The notes: a model not told the origin generated them from the sequence alone. Numbered from the stretch's first letter, positions 1 through 8,383 are shown. The stretch is 33,894 bases of DNA from an uncultured Bacteroidaceae bacterium (GCA_905236985.1 CAJORF010000122.1:1-33894); one strand, 5' to 3'. Program-made: numbers and translations.

Positions 1-290
1 GCTTGCTTGGCCATGGCGAGCGCCTCGGCGCTGTTGCCCCACGCGAGGGATTCGGCCAGGCGCAGCTGGGCGAGATAGAGGGTGTGGAGGTCATTGCTCT
101 CCTGCGCCACTCGAATGGCGCTGTTCAGGAGTTGTTCGCCGGAGCTCACGCTGTCGCTGTCGAAAGCGACCAAAGCTTGCTCGTAGTATGCCTTGGCATC
201 ACGCCCTGCGGGATGTTCCTGATGGCTGCTATGGCAGGCTGCAAAGATGGTGCAGAAAGCCAGAAAAAGGATGTGTACAACGCTTTTCAT
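1..290 (-). CDS. Lipoprotein with TPR-like helices, 3' end outside window
   Basis: Partial gene running off the left edge; only about 96 residues are visible. The N-terminus has a short basic region, a hydrophobic stretch (HILFLAFCTIFAAC) and a lipobox-like Cys near residue 19, so it is probably a lipoprotein. The following residues are Ala/Leu/Tyr-rich amphipathic helices (AKAYYEQALVAF, LYLAQLRLAESLAW) typical of tetratricopeptide repeats. An in-frame ATG lies upstream at 335, but a consensus -7 element (313-321) sits between it and the ATG at 290, and only the 290 start puts the signal peptide at the N-terminus. In Bacteroidales such proteins are often TPR sensors or the periplasmic part of regulators; the remainder is not visible, so no function is assigned. 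Confidence 0.7.
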   Translation of the reverse strand, partial: MKSVVHILFLAFCTIFAACHSSHQEHPAGRDAKAYYEQALVAFDSDSVSSGEQLLNSAIRVAQESNDLHTLYLAQLRLAESLAWGNSAEALAMAKQ

Positions 291-312
291 TCCTTCGTCA
301 TTGAAATCTGCG

Positions 313-321
313 GCAAAGGTA
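313..321 (-). promoter_or_regulatory. -7 promoter element of lipoprotein gene
   Basis: TACCTTTGC on the minus strand matches the Bacteroidales -7 consensus TAnnTTTG(C) exactly and ends 22 nt before the ATG at 290. No clear TTTG is seen 19-21 bp upstream. Confidence 0.5.
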
Positions 322-499
322 TAGCGTTTTTTCATAGGTTGTATCACCTACCCCGTGGAAAATTTAAGACTCCCAAAAACTTATAACCGGCTTAGATTTA
401 ATAGTCTAACTTTTTTGCACCTCCTAAGGGGGTGGAAAATTTCATCGATGTTACATCAATGTTACATTAAATGCACACGAAAGATGACGGATTGGGCTG

Positions 500-1267
500 T
501 TAGAGGCTGGTGCGGATGAAGGTGACGGTGGCGAGGATCTCACCGTCGATGGCGTCGGCAGTGGTGACGCTGATTTGACGCTGCCCCGTGATGTATTCGC
601 CGGTGAGAGGGTTGCGGATATGGCAGCGGTCAGGCGTGGCGTTGCCGGAGGTGGTGAGGCAATGGCCGGGAGGGATGTCGGAAGGGTTGTGACCGAGGCT
701 GAGGATGGAACTATTGCCAAGGTTGATGAGGGCGTCGTGGATGCCGAGGGAAGGCAGGAGCGTGCGAAGGCGTTCGAGGGCGTAGCCTTTGAGGATGCCG
801 GAGAGGTCGAGGATAAAAGCTTGCCTACCCGTAGCCTTTCCGGTGAGGGAAGGGGGGCTGGTGCGGTGAAGGGATAGGGTGCCGGCGGGGGTGTCGGGGA
901 AAGGGGTGAGCTCGATGCCGTTGATGAGGCCGGGGTAGAAGTTGGGGGAGTTGACGGTGATGTCAAACAGGCCGTCGGTCTCGCGATGGGCGCGGAGGCA
1001 GCGGTCAAGCAAAGAATAAAGCTCTTGACTGATGGGAACAGGGCGAACTGTCGCAACATGTATAGCTTGCGACAGTTCGCTGTCGGGGTCGAAACGGTTG
1101 CCCATCTTCTCTACTGCGAGGAGTTCTGCACGCACAGCTTCCTCAATGGTCTGAAAGTCCTGCTCGGAAAGGGAGGCGAGGAGCAGGAGGTCGATGCGAG
1201 TGTGCAGCGCTTCGAACCAAGCGTAGTAGCGACTCTGTGTGGTAGTGCTGTGGAAGAGATGGGGCAT
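500..1267 (-). CDS. ApbE-like FAD:protein FMN transferase
   Basis: 255 aa. ApbE enzymes attach FMN covalently to Thr/Ser of target flavoproteins using FAD and Mg2+. Family motifs visible: RFDPDSELSQ, ETDGLFDITVNS, LDLSGILKGYALE (the DxGxxxKGYA motif), LINLGNSS, TTSGN, HIRNPLTGEYI. The metal-binding end is altered: where most ApbE proteins have ADALxTALF this one reads GEILATVTF, with Glu for the usual Asp, and the chain ends a few residues later, so it is shorter than the roughly 300-350 aa of standard ApbE. No signal peptide or lipobox is seen. Start chosen at MPHLFHS because the longer frame runs back through the upstream terminator and gene. A GC-rich palindromic repeat (about 834-868) seems inserted at residues 134-145. 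Last gene of the local minus-strand group, separated from the DUF1080 gene by a terminator. Confidence 0.75.
   Translation of the reverse strand: MPHLFHSTTTQSRYYAWFEALHTRIDLLLLASLSEQDFQTIEEAVRAELLAVEKMGNRFDPDSELSQAIHVATVRPVPISQELYSLLDRCLRAHRETDGLFDITVNSPNFYPGLINGIELTPFPDTPAGTLSLHRTSPPSLTGKATGRQAFILDLSGILKGYALERLRTLLPSLGIHDALINLGNSSILSLGHNPSDIPPGHCLTTSGNATPDRCHIRNPLTGEYITGQRQISVTTADAIDGEILATVTFIRTSL
834..868. repeat. GC-rich palindromic repeat, copy 1 (degenerate), in ApbE-like gene
   Basis: Contains CTTTCC and GGGAAG arms around GGTGA, followed by GGGGG and CTGGTG. It encodes TSPPSLTGKATG on the minus strand, close to the peptide given by the other copies. The most diverged copy assigned. 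Confidence 0.4.
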
Positions 1268-1317
1268 GAGCGAGAGAGGTGGAGGACGGGCGCGGGATGG
1301 GTGGGGGGATGGAAGAG

Positions 1318-1349
1318 GGAAAAAGAAACCTCGCGGGGAAACCGCGAGG
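1318..1349 (-). terminator. Intrinsic terminator after the DUF1080 gene
   Basis: Perfect 8-bp stem CCTCGCGG/CCGCGAGG (1342-1349 with 1329-1336), 5-nt loop, then a T-rich run (TTTCTTTTT) on the minus strand. It lies 12 nt past the stop at 1362 and separates that gene from the ApbE-like gene. Confidence 0.8.
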
Positions 1350-1361
1350 CGTAGTGGTGGA

Positions 1362-2753
1362 TTATAGTTCCTTGATCTTGATGTTCTTGAACCATACTTC
1401 ATCGCCGTGGTCTTGCAGGAGGATGTGGCCTTCGGAGGCATTGCCGAAGTTGGGCCAGTCGCGGTACTTGCTATAGGCCACGAGGGCGTTCCATTCCTGA
1501 TCATCGCGGTTGTATTCGAGGAGCTTGGTGCCATTGAGCCAGTGCTCGACATGGCGACCGCGCACGATGATGAGGGCGGTGTTGAACTCGTTGATGTTAA
1601 ATGGCTTCTGGTCGGGAGCGGGGATGAGGTCGTAGAGCGAGCCGAGCTTACGGTTGCCCTTCACTCCCAGTTTGGCATCGGGGTGACGCTCGTCGTCGAG
1701 GATCTGGAACTCGCAGCCGATGGCTGAGCCAGCACCTTTATTCATCTCGGGATCCACAAAGTATTTGATGCCGCTGTTGGCACCCTTGGTGATCTTGAAA
1801 TCCACGGAGAGCATGAAGTTGCGGTATGTGCTCGTGGTGACGATGTCGCCGCCGTTGGTACTCTCACCGCCATTGCCCTTGAGGACTTTCAGGATGCCGT
1901 CCTCGACAATCCATCCCTTTTCGGGGAAGTGGTCGAGCTTGGCTCCGCGCCAGCCCTTGGTGGTCTTTCCGTCCCAAAGGAGCTTCCAGCCTTGAGACTG
2001 CTCACGGGCGGAGACGGTGTTGTCGATGGCATTGACCTGAGGTACTACCTCGGCGTGGAAGGCGCCGTGCCCACTACTGGAGGGGGTGGCATCGGGTGTG
2101 GCGTAGCGGGCGACGTCATTCGTGCAAATGCGGATATTGCGCCAAGCGATGGTCTTGCCTGCCTTGGAGGCATCGTTGCCGATGGTGTGAACTTGCAGCG
2201 CGATGAAACCAATAGTAGTCTTGTTGTCGATGAGGTCGGCGCAGGGGATGCAGTTGACCCATGTGCGGATGCTGTTGCCGATGGCTTCGATGCGCGCGCT
2301 GTTCCATTGATTGTTCTTGAAGGCACTTTGGGCTGCCGGGTTCTTGGTGAGGGGATAGAGCCAGCCGCGACGGGCCTCGTCGTAGATACCGCCTGTCCAG
2401 GCACGACTGCTGGGATCAATCTCAAACTGATAGCCGTGGACGCGTCCGTTTTGATAGTCCTTGCGGCTCTCACTCCGCAGCTGTACGCCTGAGTTGAGTG
2501 CATCATCGACGCGGAACTCGAACTCGAGGATGAAGTCACCGTAGGTCTGCTTGGTGCAGAGGAAGGAGTTTTCGGTGTTGACCTTGGAGTAGCCGACGAT
2601 GGTGCCATCTACAACTTTGTAGTCCGCCTTGCCTCCGCGTTGTGTCCAACCAGAGAGGTTTTTGCCGTTGAAGAGCGGTGTCCAGGACTGAGCGGAGAGA
2701 ACGGAGGTGAAAAGTGAAAAGTGCAAAATGAAAAATAAAGTTTTCCAGTACAT
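1362..2753 (-). CDS. Secreted protein with two DUF1080 (3-keto-disaccharide hydrolase) domains
   Basis: 463 aa. The N-terminus [22 protein letters not shown] is a signal peptide with a likely cut after LSA. Two concanavalin-like DUF1080 domains follow: about residues 22-210 ([13 protein letters not shown] ... [10 protein letters not shown] ... [10 protein letters not shown]) and about 255-463 ([14 protein letters not shown] ... [10 protein letters not shown] ... NSGIKYFV). DUF1080 (PF06439) is named for 3-keto-disaccharide hydrolases; which sugar is used here cannot be read from sequence. It lies directly downstream of a Tat-exported Gfo/Idh/MocA oxidoreductase, consistent with cleavage of 3-keto-glycosides in the periplasm. 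The ATG at 2774 is an alternative start; 2753 is chosen because it gives a standard signal peptide. The hydrophobic core of the signal peptide is encoded by an A/T-rich junction repeat (2707-2738). Confidence 0.9.
   Translation of the reverse strand: MYWKTLFFILHFSLFTSVLSAQSWTPLFNGKNLSGWTQRGGKADYKVVDGTIVGYSKVNTENSFLCTKQTYGDFILEFEFRVDDALNSGVQLRSESRKDYQNGRVHGYQFEIDPSSRAWTGGIYDEARRGWLYPLTKNPAAQSAFKNNQWNSARIEAIGNSIRTWVNCIPCADLIDNKTTIGFIALQVHTIGNDASKAGKTIAWRNIRICTNDVARYATPDATPSSSGHGAFHAEVVPQVNAIDNTVSAREQSQGWKLLWDGKTTKGWRGAKLDHFPEKGWIVEDGILKVLKGNGGESTNGGDIVTTSTYRNFMLSVDFKITKGANSGIKYFVDPEMNKGAGSAIGCEFQILDDERHPDAKLGVKGNRKLGSLYDLIPAPDQKPFNINEFNTALIIVRGRHVEHWLNGTKLLEYNRDDQEWNALVAYSKYRDWPNFGNASEGHILLQDHGDEVWFKNIKIKEL
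2707..2738. repeat. A/T-rich junction repeat forming a signal-peptide core
   Basis: Repeated GTGAAAA / AAAATGA units on the + strand; read on the minus strand they encode [10 protein letters not shown] of the DUF1080 protein signal peptide. The same unit type is found at 4252-4272, 4634-4660, 10823-10846, 12668-12702 and 30168-30200. Confidence 0.7.
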
Positions 2754-2765
2754 ATCAATTATACA

Positions 2766-2806
2766 TTTATTCATTATTCATTGTTCATTGTTCATTCTTC
2801 GCTCTT
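2766..2806. repeat. TTCATT-type simple repeat at gene junction
   Basis: Six or so copies of TTCATT/TTCATTG fill the space between the stop of the oxidoreductase gene (2806) and the start region of the DUF1080 gene. On the transcribed strand it is an A-rich, unstructured leader. Confidence 0.65.
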
Positions 2807-4248
2807 CATTGCATCTTATAGAACTCCTCCCATCCCTTGCGGGGCGGCAGACCGCCGGCGAGGAGGGCGTTGGCAAAGGCATTGTTGGTGAACTGCTTCG
2901 TGCGTGGATCGAAGAAGAGCTGGGTGTTGAGACGCTGGGCGATGACACCGAGGCAGAAGACCTGCGAGAGGACACCGTTGATCTCGAAGGGCGAGCGTGT
3001 CTTTTCCTTGCCCATGCAGGCGAGGAGGAAGTTCTGTTGGTGGTTGCTGGGGCTCTTGGGCACCTCAGGCAGGCGGCTGGCCATGTCGCGTGCCTTATCC
3101 TCGGGGATAATGGAGAGCGTGCTGCCGTGACTGCCGCCCTTGAAGATGAGGTCGCGTGAATAGATGATCTTGCCTGGGTTGAGCTGGGCACGCGGCGTGT
3201 CGCCCTGGTTCGTCGAAGGGATGTCAGCGTTGTACTCCGAACCGCCATAGCCTGCGGGCAGGGGCGGTAGGTTGTCGAGGCCGTCGTACCAGGTGATATC
3301 CACGGGTGGCATGGCACCACGTGGGCCGAAGCGGAAGAGGATGGTTGAGGAGTAGGGGAAGAAGAAGTCGTTGTGCGCCTTTTGGTTGAGCAGCGTCACT
3401 TCGTAGGGCAGGCCGAGGTCGAGGAACTCATGCACGGTGTCGAGGATGTGAGCACCCCAATCGCCGAGGGCTCCCATTCCGAAGTCGTACCACGAGCGCC
3501 ACTCGCCCTGATGGTACTTAGATGAGAAATCGTGCCACTGCGCTGCACCGAGCCATGTGTCCCAATCCATGCCTGCAGGCAGCGGTTCGGCCTCGGGCAG
3601 ATGCTTGATGTTCGGGTCGAAGCGGTGCCAACGACGGCTGTTGTTCATGTGAGCCGTGACGGCTGTAACGTCTTTGATGATACCGGCCTCCTGCCATGCC
3701 TTGAACTGGAAGTAATTGGCTTCAGAGTGACCTTGGTTGCCCACTTGGGTGGCCAATTCGGGATGACGGCGCGCCATCTGCATGAGGAGCTCTGCTTCGT
3801 GGAACGTTCGCACCATAGGCTTCTCGAGATAGATGTGCTTGCCGTGGGTGAGTGCCATCATGGCGATGGGGAAATGGATATGGTCGGGCACGGCAGCCAC
3901 GACGGCCTCGAAGTCGCCTGCGCCTTTCTCGAAGAGCTCGCGGAAGTCACGGTAGCGTTTGACGTTGGGGTACTTGCCCAAAACCTTTTGGCATTGTTTT
4001 CCGTCGAGATCAACATCACAGAGGGCGGTGACTTCGACCATGCCTGTGCGCAGGAAGTCGTCGAAGTCCTGCTCGCCACGGTTGCCGATACCGATGAAGG
4101 CTACTTTGACCTTCTCTTTCTTCGCATCGGCGCTTTCGCGGGAGGTCATGAGGTTGGGGGCAGCTGAGGCTATGCCTGGCACGCTGCTGAGGGCGAGGCC
4201 TGCGACGCCTGCGCTCATGGTCTTAAGGAAGTTTCTGCGGGATACCAT
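2806..4248 (-). CDS. Tat-exported Gfo/Idh/MocA family oxidoreductase
   Basis: 480 aa. N-terminal twin-arginine signal (SRRNFLKTMSAGVAGLAL ... ASA), so the protein is exported folded, probably with its NAD(P) cofactor. Rossmann motif GIGNRG near residue 57, then YLEKPMV carrying the conserved EKP lysine of the family, and the C-terminal Gfo/Idh/MocA alpha/beta domain (MDWDTWLGAAQWHDFSSKYHQ ... GDWGAHILDT). Members act on sugars or inositols; exported Bacteroidota members are linked with oxidation to, or reduction from, 3-keto sugars. The downstream DUF1080 gene starts within about 50 nt. The substrate is not predictable from the sequence. Confidence 0.9.
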   Translation of the reverse strand: MVSRRNFLKTMSAGVAGLALSSVPGIASAAPNLMTSRESADAKKEKVKVAFIGIGNRGEQDFDDFLRTGMVEVTALCDVDLDGKQCQKVLGKYPNVKRYRDFRELFEKGAGDFEAVVAAVPDHIHFPIAMMALTHGKHIYLEKPMVRTFHEAELLMQMARRHPELATQVGNQGHSEANYFQFKAWQEAGIIKDVTAVTAHMNNSRRWHRFDPNIKHLPEAEPLPAGMDWDTWLGAAQWHDFSSKYHQGEWRSWYDFGMGALGDWGAHILDTVHEFLDLGLPYEVTLLNQKAHNDFFFPYSSTILFRFGPRGAMPPVDITWYDGLDNLPPLPAGYGGSEYNADIPSTNQGDTPRAQLNPGKIIYSRDLIFKGGSHGSTLSIIPEDKARDMASRLPEVPKSPSNHQQNFLLACMGKEKTRSPFEINGVLSQVFCLGVIAQRLNTQLFFDPRTKQFTNNAFANALLAGGLPPRKGWEEFYKMQ

Positions 4249-4281
4249 ATATGAGTGAAAAATGAAAAGTGAGAGAATGCG

Positions 4282-4629
4282 TTATTCGGAATCGTGATGG
4301 TGGTGGTGGTGATGATGATGTCCTTCATTGTGCTTGTGCCTGTATCCGCGCTGGTGACGGTGGATGACGTGAGCGTGGCGGTTCTTGGACTTAGGTTTGA
4401 GTCCTATGAGGCAGCGGATGCCGTAGATGAGCTGACGAAGGATGATCCACACGGCATAGAGCATGACGGTGGCTTCAAGGACGTAAAGGAGAGATGTCCA
4501 CAGCTCGCTCAGTTCACCGTTGTAGTGGATAATGGCATAGACATTCAAGCCTACGGCGATGAGGAAGCATACGAAAAACGAGAGAAACTCGATGCGGATG
4601 CGACGGGAGGGGATATAGAAGTAGGGCAT
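4282..4629 (-). CDS. Small two-helix membrane protein with nine-His tail
   Basis: 115 aa, not recognised. Two hydrophobic segments (about residues 14-33, FLSFFVCFLIAVGLNVYAII, and 46-66, LLYVLEATVMLYAVWIIL) are followed by a basic, His-rich cytoplasmic or periplasmic tail (KSKNRHAHVIHRHQRGYRHKHNEG) ending in nine consecutive His and DSE. The nine His are a run of CAT/CAC codons. It sits between the two oxidoreductase genes on the same strand, with 59 nt before the upstream gene's stop and 33 nt to the downstream gene's start, so it is probably co-transcribed. Metal binding is likely from composition, but a function is not assigned. Confidence 0.75.
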   Translation of the reverse strand: MPYFYIPSRRIRIEFLSFFVCFLIAVGLNVYAIIHYNGELSELWTSLLYVLEATVMLYAVWIILRQLIYGIRCLIGLKPKSKNRHAHVIHRHQRGYRHKHNEGHHHHHHHHHDSE

Positions 4630-4688
4630 TGTGAAGTGAAAGAGTGAAAAGTGAAAAATAGGATTTACTATTTGCTGGTTGATGTGGA

Positions 4689-5966
4689 TCAGTGATCCGT
4701 GCCGTATGGCTTATAGGGAATCTTCATCGCTTCGGGGAAGGGTAGAGGTTGGCCCTGAGCGATGGCTTCGAAGCCGATGAGGCAGAGTTGTGTGGCGTAG
4801 TAGCCTTCCTCGGCGATGCGTGGCGGTTGCTTGCCAGTGATGACAGCTTCCACGAAGGCTTCGGTGAGGAGTGATGTGCCGTCGGTTTGCGGTTCGCCTT
4901 TCTCGCCCAGTATGTATTCGCCTGGGTTGTTGCGCGCCACCTCGGGATCCCAGCTGCTGCCAGCGAAGGTGTTGGCTCCCCATATCTTATCTTCCCATTC
5001 CATGAGCATCTGCACGAAGGCAGGCGCAGGGGCTGGACCGTAGTCCTCGAAATAGAACTTGCCGCGCTCAGGCTCGATGGTGCCTGTTGTACCGAGGATC
5101 TGCTCTTCGAGACCGTAGAACTTATTGCTGATCACAGAGGAATAGGTCATCTGACGCCCGTCGTCGAACTCATAGATGCAGTGGACGTTGTCGTGAACAT
5201 CGCGACCGTCCTTCCAATGGGTGATGGCTCCGGTACCCATGACCCGCACAGGCAGTTTGCCGAGTGCCCACGTGCCGACCTGTAGCTGGTGACAGGCGAG
5301 TTCTGTCATCAAACCCTTCGACGATTCCTTGTAAAGACGCCAGTTGATGAGGCGTTCCAGTTCGGGCGATGGCACATCGCGTCGCCAGTTGCCGTTGCGG
5401 TTCCAGAAAGCATGTACCGCATTGATCTCGCCGAAGATGCCGCTGCGTACCATCTCCATCGCCTTGATGTAGCGCGGGTCGAAGAGCCGTTGCTGACCTG
5501 TGAAGAACACTTTTCCAGTCTCCTGATGCTTACGATAGATGTCGAGCGTCTGCTCCATCGTGTAGGCAATAGCCTTTTCGCAATAGACGTGCTTGCCGGC
5601 ATCGAGGGCATCCATGGCGATTTGGTAGTGCGTGTTGAGGGGCGTTGCAATGACCACGCCGTCGATGCTCTTGTCCTCGAGTAGCTTGCGGTAGGCCTTA
5701 TAGGTCTTGGCCGTTGGCACGACCTTGAGTGCTTCGTCGAGCGAGGGCTGGTAGATATCAGCGAAAGCGACCACCTCGCATTTGGGATTCTGTGCGAGGA
5801 AGCTCAGCAGGAAGCGACCGCGTGAGCCAGGGCCGATCATGCCGAGGCGGCAGCGTTCGCGTGCGCTGTCCTCCACGGTGGCGAAGGTCTTCAGCCAGGG
5901 GCTGGTGGCTGCGAGTGTTGTGGCACCCATCAGCCCCAGGTTTTTCAGAAAATGTCTTCTGTCCAT
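4689..5966 (-). CDS. Tat-exported Gfo/Idh/MocA family oxidoreductase (second)
   Basis: 425 aa. Twin-arginine-type signal MDRRHFLKNLGLMGATTLAA. Rossmann loop GPGSRG near residue 47. The family EKP motif reads EKA here (YCEKAIAYT): the catalytic-region Lys is kept while Pro is lost. The C-terminal domain has ELACHQLQVGTWALG and GTTGTIEPERGKFYF. The two oxidoreductases in this cluster are clearly different in length and sequence, so they are not a recent duplication. The start lies 12 nt after the recG stop, so it may be co-transcribed with recG. Probably acts in the periplasm on the same class of sugar as the neighbouring DUF1080 protein. Confidence 0.9.
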   Translation of the reverse strand: MDRRHFLKNLGLMGATTLAATSPWLKTFATVEDSARERCRLGMIGPGSRGRFLLSFLAQNPKCEVVAFADIYQPSLDEALKVVPTAKTYKAYRKLLEDKSIDGVVIATPLNTHYQIAMDALDAGKHVYCEKAIAYTMEQTLDIYRKHQETGKVFFTGQQRLFDPRYIKAMEMVRSGIFGEINAVHAFWNRNGNWRRDVPSPELERLINWRLYKESSKGLMTELACHQLQVGTWALGKLPVRVMGTGAITHWKDGRDVHDNVHCIYEFDDGRQMTYSSVISNKFYGLEEQILGTTGTIEPERGKFYFEDYGPAPAPAFVQMLMEWEDKIWGANTFAGSSWDPEVARNNPGEYILGEKGEPQTDGTSLLTEAFVEAVITGKQPPRIAEEGYYATQLCLIGFEAIAQGQPLPFPEAMKIPYKPYGTDH

Positions 5967-5978
5967 AGGTGATTTATA

Positions 5979-8195
5979 TCATGATATATTACTCCAGTCG
6001 ATATCGTTTTGGTTGAGGTCGTGCAGGTGCTTCCACATCGGCGCATAGTCGGGGCGTGATTGTGTCGGGTCCTCGTCGAGGATGCGATTGGCGGTGTCGC
6101 GTGCAAGCTGCACGAGCTGTCCGTCGCGTGCGATGTTGGCGATGTGCAGGTCAAAGGCCATGCCGCTCTGCTGTGTGCCTTCGAGGTCACCTGGACCACG
6201 GAACTTGAGATCAGCCTCGGCAATCTCGAAGCCGTCGTTGGTGTCGCACATGATGTTGATGCGCTGCATGGTCTCCTTGGACAGCTGGTACTTGGTGACG
6301 AGGATGCAATAGCTCTGCTCAGCACCGCGACCAACGCGTCCGCGTAGTTGGTGCAACTGTGCCAGGCCGAAGCGTTCGGCGTTCTGGATGACCATGACGG
6401 AAGCATTGGGGACGTTGACGCCCACCTCGATGACCGTTGTAGCAACGAGGATCTGAGTCTTGCCATTCACGAAGTCGTCCATGACAGCATCCTTCTCCGC
6501 ACTCTTCATCTGTCCGTGTACTTTGGCAATGTGGAGTGTCGGGAACACGCGACAGAGTTCTTCGTAGCCGTTCTCGAGGTCCTGCATATCCATCTTCTCG
6601 CTCTCCTTGATGAGGGGATAGACGACATACACCTGCCGCCCTTTGTCAATTTCGGCCTTTATGCCTCGGTAGAGACTCTCGGTGCGCTCCTGCCAGAAAT
6701 GCTGTGTCTCGATGGGCTTGCGCCCTGGGGGTAGCTCGTCGATGACGCTGACGTCGAGGTCGCCATAGAGCGTCATGGCCAGTGTGCGGGGAATGGGTGT
6801 GGCGGTCATCACGAGTACATGCGGCGGGGCTGAAATCTCAGAGGGGAAGCTGCCGGGTGCGTTTGGCCCTTTTTTCCAGAGGCGGGCGCGCTGGGCTACG
6901 CCGAAGCGGTGTTGTTCGTCGATGACTACGAGACCGAGGTTGTGGAACTCCACGGTGTCTTCGAGCACGGCATGTGTGCCGATGAGGATATGGACATCTC
7001 CCTCGCGCGTACCTTTTAAAATAGGTTCGCGTCGCTTTTTGCCCTTGACAGCTCCCGTGAGGAGTTCCACGCGTACGGGCATATCTCCGAGGAACTGTCG
7101 GAACGTGGCGTAGTGTTGCTCGGCGAGGATCTCCGTGGGTGCCATGATGCAGGCCTGATAGCCGTTGTCAAGGGCGATGAGCATCGTCATCAGTGCAACT
7201 AAGGTCTTACCTGATCCGACATCGCCTTGCAGCAGACGATTCATCTGCTTGCCACTACCCATATCATGGCGCATCTCGCGGATAACCCGCTTCTGTGCGT
7301 TGGTGAGTTCGAAGGGCAGGTAGTCGTGGTAGAACGTGTTGAAGAGCTGACCAACGCGGGCAAACACTAAGCCGTGGACCTGTTCCTGACGCAGTCGGGC
7401 GAAACGGAGAATGCCGAGTTGGATGAAGAACAGCTCCTCAAACTTCTGGCGATAGGTGGCGCGGCGCAACGCATCGGCACTGTCGGGGTAGTGGAGATCA
7501 TGGAGCGACTGCCAGAGCGGCACAAGCTTCAGCTGAAAGATGAGTGACGAGGGCAGGTAGTCGTACATCCAGCTACCGTCGCCCAACTTATCGAAGAGCG
7601 TCTTGGTGAAACGTTCGATGCTACGGCTGTTGAGGCCGCTCTTCTTCATGCGCTCCGTCGTCGAGTAGTAGGGCTGCAGTCCCATCGAACCGAGCTGCAG
7701 CGACTCGGCGGGGTCGATGTCGGGGTGCGGGATGTTGAGGCGCCCATTGAAGACGTTGGGACGCCCGAACACGATGAAGAGCTTGCCCGCAGGGTATGTC
7801 CGCTTGATCCACTTGAACGTGGTGGTCTGGAACCAGATGAGGTCGAGGATGCCGTGGCCGTCGGTGAAATGAGCGATGAGACGCCGCTTGCGCCCCGTGC
7901 CCTCCTCCTCGTAGCTTAGGATTTCACCTCGCACCTGCACGAAGGGCATATCAGCTGACAGCTCGTGGATGTAGTAGAGACGCGAGCGGTCGATGTGCTT
8001 GTAGGGGAAGAAGTACAGCAGGTCGCGGAACGACGTGATGCGCAGTTCCGATTCCAGCAGTTTAGCCCGTTGTGGACCTACGCCGGGGAGGTAGGTAATG
8101 GACGTGGAGAGGTCGATAAGTGTTGTATTTTGCCTGCGAAGATACACAAAAGTCTGTCTTGTGCCAAATCTTAAGCGCGTTTTTCGCTCATTCAT
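5979..8195 (-). CDS. recG: ATP-dependent DNA helicase RecG
   Basis: 738 aa with this start. RecG remodels stalled replication forks and Holliday junctions. Wedge domain begins at LPGVGPQRAKLL; helicase motifs: Walker A LLQGDVGSGKTLVAL, motif II VIDEQHRFG (DEQH), motif III MTATPIPRTLAM, motif VI QLRGRVGRGAEQSYC. Start uncertain: ATGs exist at 8237 and 8195 and a GTG at 8147, but most RecG proteins start only a few residues before LPGVGP, and a promoter-like element (8136-8168) lies inside the extended N-terminus. No ATG, GTG or TTG in frame is found between that element and the LPGVGP motif. First gene of the minus-strand group; divergent from hsp20. Confidence 0.93.
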   Translation of the reverse strand: MNERKTRLRFGTRQTFVYLRRQNTTLIDLSTSITYLPGVGPQRAKLLESELRITSFRDLLYFFPYKHIDRSRLYYIHELSADMPFVQVRGEILSYEEEGTGRKRRLIAHFTDGHGILDLIWFQTTTFKWIKRTYPAGKLFIVFGRPNVFNGRLNIPHPDIDPAESLQLGSMGLQPYYSTTERMKKSGLNSRSIERFTKTLFDKLGDGSWMYDYLPSSLIFQLKLVPLWQSLHDLHYPDSADALRRATYRQKFEELFFIQLGILRFARLRQEQVHGLVFARVGQLFNTFYHDYLPFELTNAQKRVIREMRHDMGSGKQMNRLLQGDVGSGKTLVALMTMLIALDNGYQACIMAPTEILAEQHYATFRQFLGDMPVRVELLTGAVKGKKRREPILKGTREGDVHILIGTHAVLEDTVEFHNLGLVVIDEQHRFGVAQRARLWKKGPNAPGSFPSEISAPPHVLVMTATPIPRTLAMTLYGDLDVSVIDELPPGRKPIETQHFWQERTESLYRGIKAEIDKGRQVYVVYPLIKESEKMDMQDLENGYEELCRVFPTLHIAKVHGQMKSAEKDAVMDDFVNGKTQILVATTVIEVGVNVPNASVMVIQNAERFGLAQLHQLRGRVGRGAEQSYCILVTKYQLSKETMQRINIMCDTNDGFEIAEADLKFRGPGDLEGTQQSGMAFDLHIANIARDGQLVQLARDTANRILDEDPTQSRPDYAPMWKHLHDLNQNDIDWSNIS
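8136..8168 (-). promoter_or_regulatory. Candidate promoter for recG
   Basis: TTTG (8165-8168), 20-bp spacer, TATCTTCGC (8136-8144) on the minus strand. The same -7 form and spacing occur at the tRNA-Arg promoter, which supports it, yet it lies inside the longest recG frame. Confidence 0.5.
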
Positions 8196-8216
8196 CTTCT
8201 TTTTTGATGTCAGATG

Positions 8217-8276
8217 AATTGTCGTCAAAGTGGACATTTTGTCGCCTAAATGGACAATTTGTCGTGAAAATGAGTA
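8217..8276. repeat. Three 20-bp iterons between recG and hsp20
   Basis: Three tandem 20-bp units, each with TTGTCG at exactly 20-bp spacing (8219, 8239, 8259); units 1 and 2 end in TGGACA, unit 3 is diverged. Two helical turns per unit places them on one face of the DNA, as expected for a regulator-binding array. Confidence 0.6.
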
Positions 8277-8383
8277 GGTTATGTGTGTATAATGACTTCG
8301 GCACAGTTGTTGCCAAATAGTTGGTGAACGCCAAAGTGAAAGCGGCGACGCTCAAAAGCAAATATGTTTAACCATTAATCAAT

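Noticed and set aside
1268..1552. N-terminal extension of the ApbE-like frame
   Set aside because: It crosses the terminator at 1318-1349 and the 3' end of the DUF1080 gene, and its Ser/Thr/Pro-rich translation is not family-like.
8217..8276. Replication origin iterons
   Set aside because: No DnaA-box array or replication initiator gene is near; divergent promoters explain the location better.
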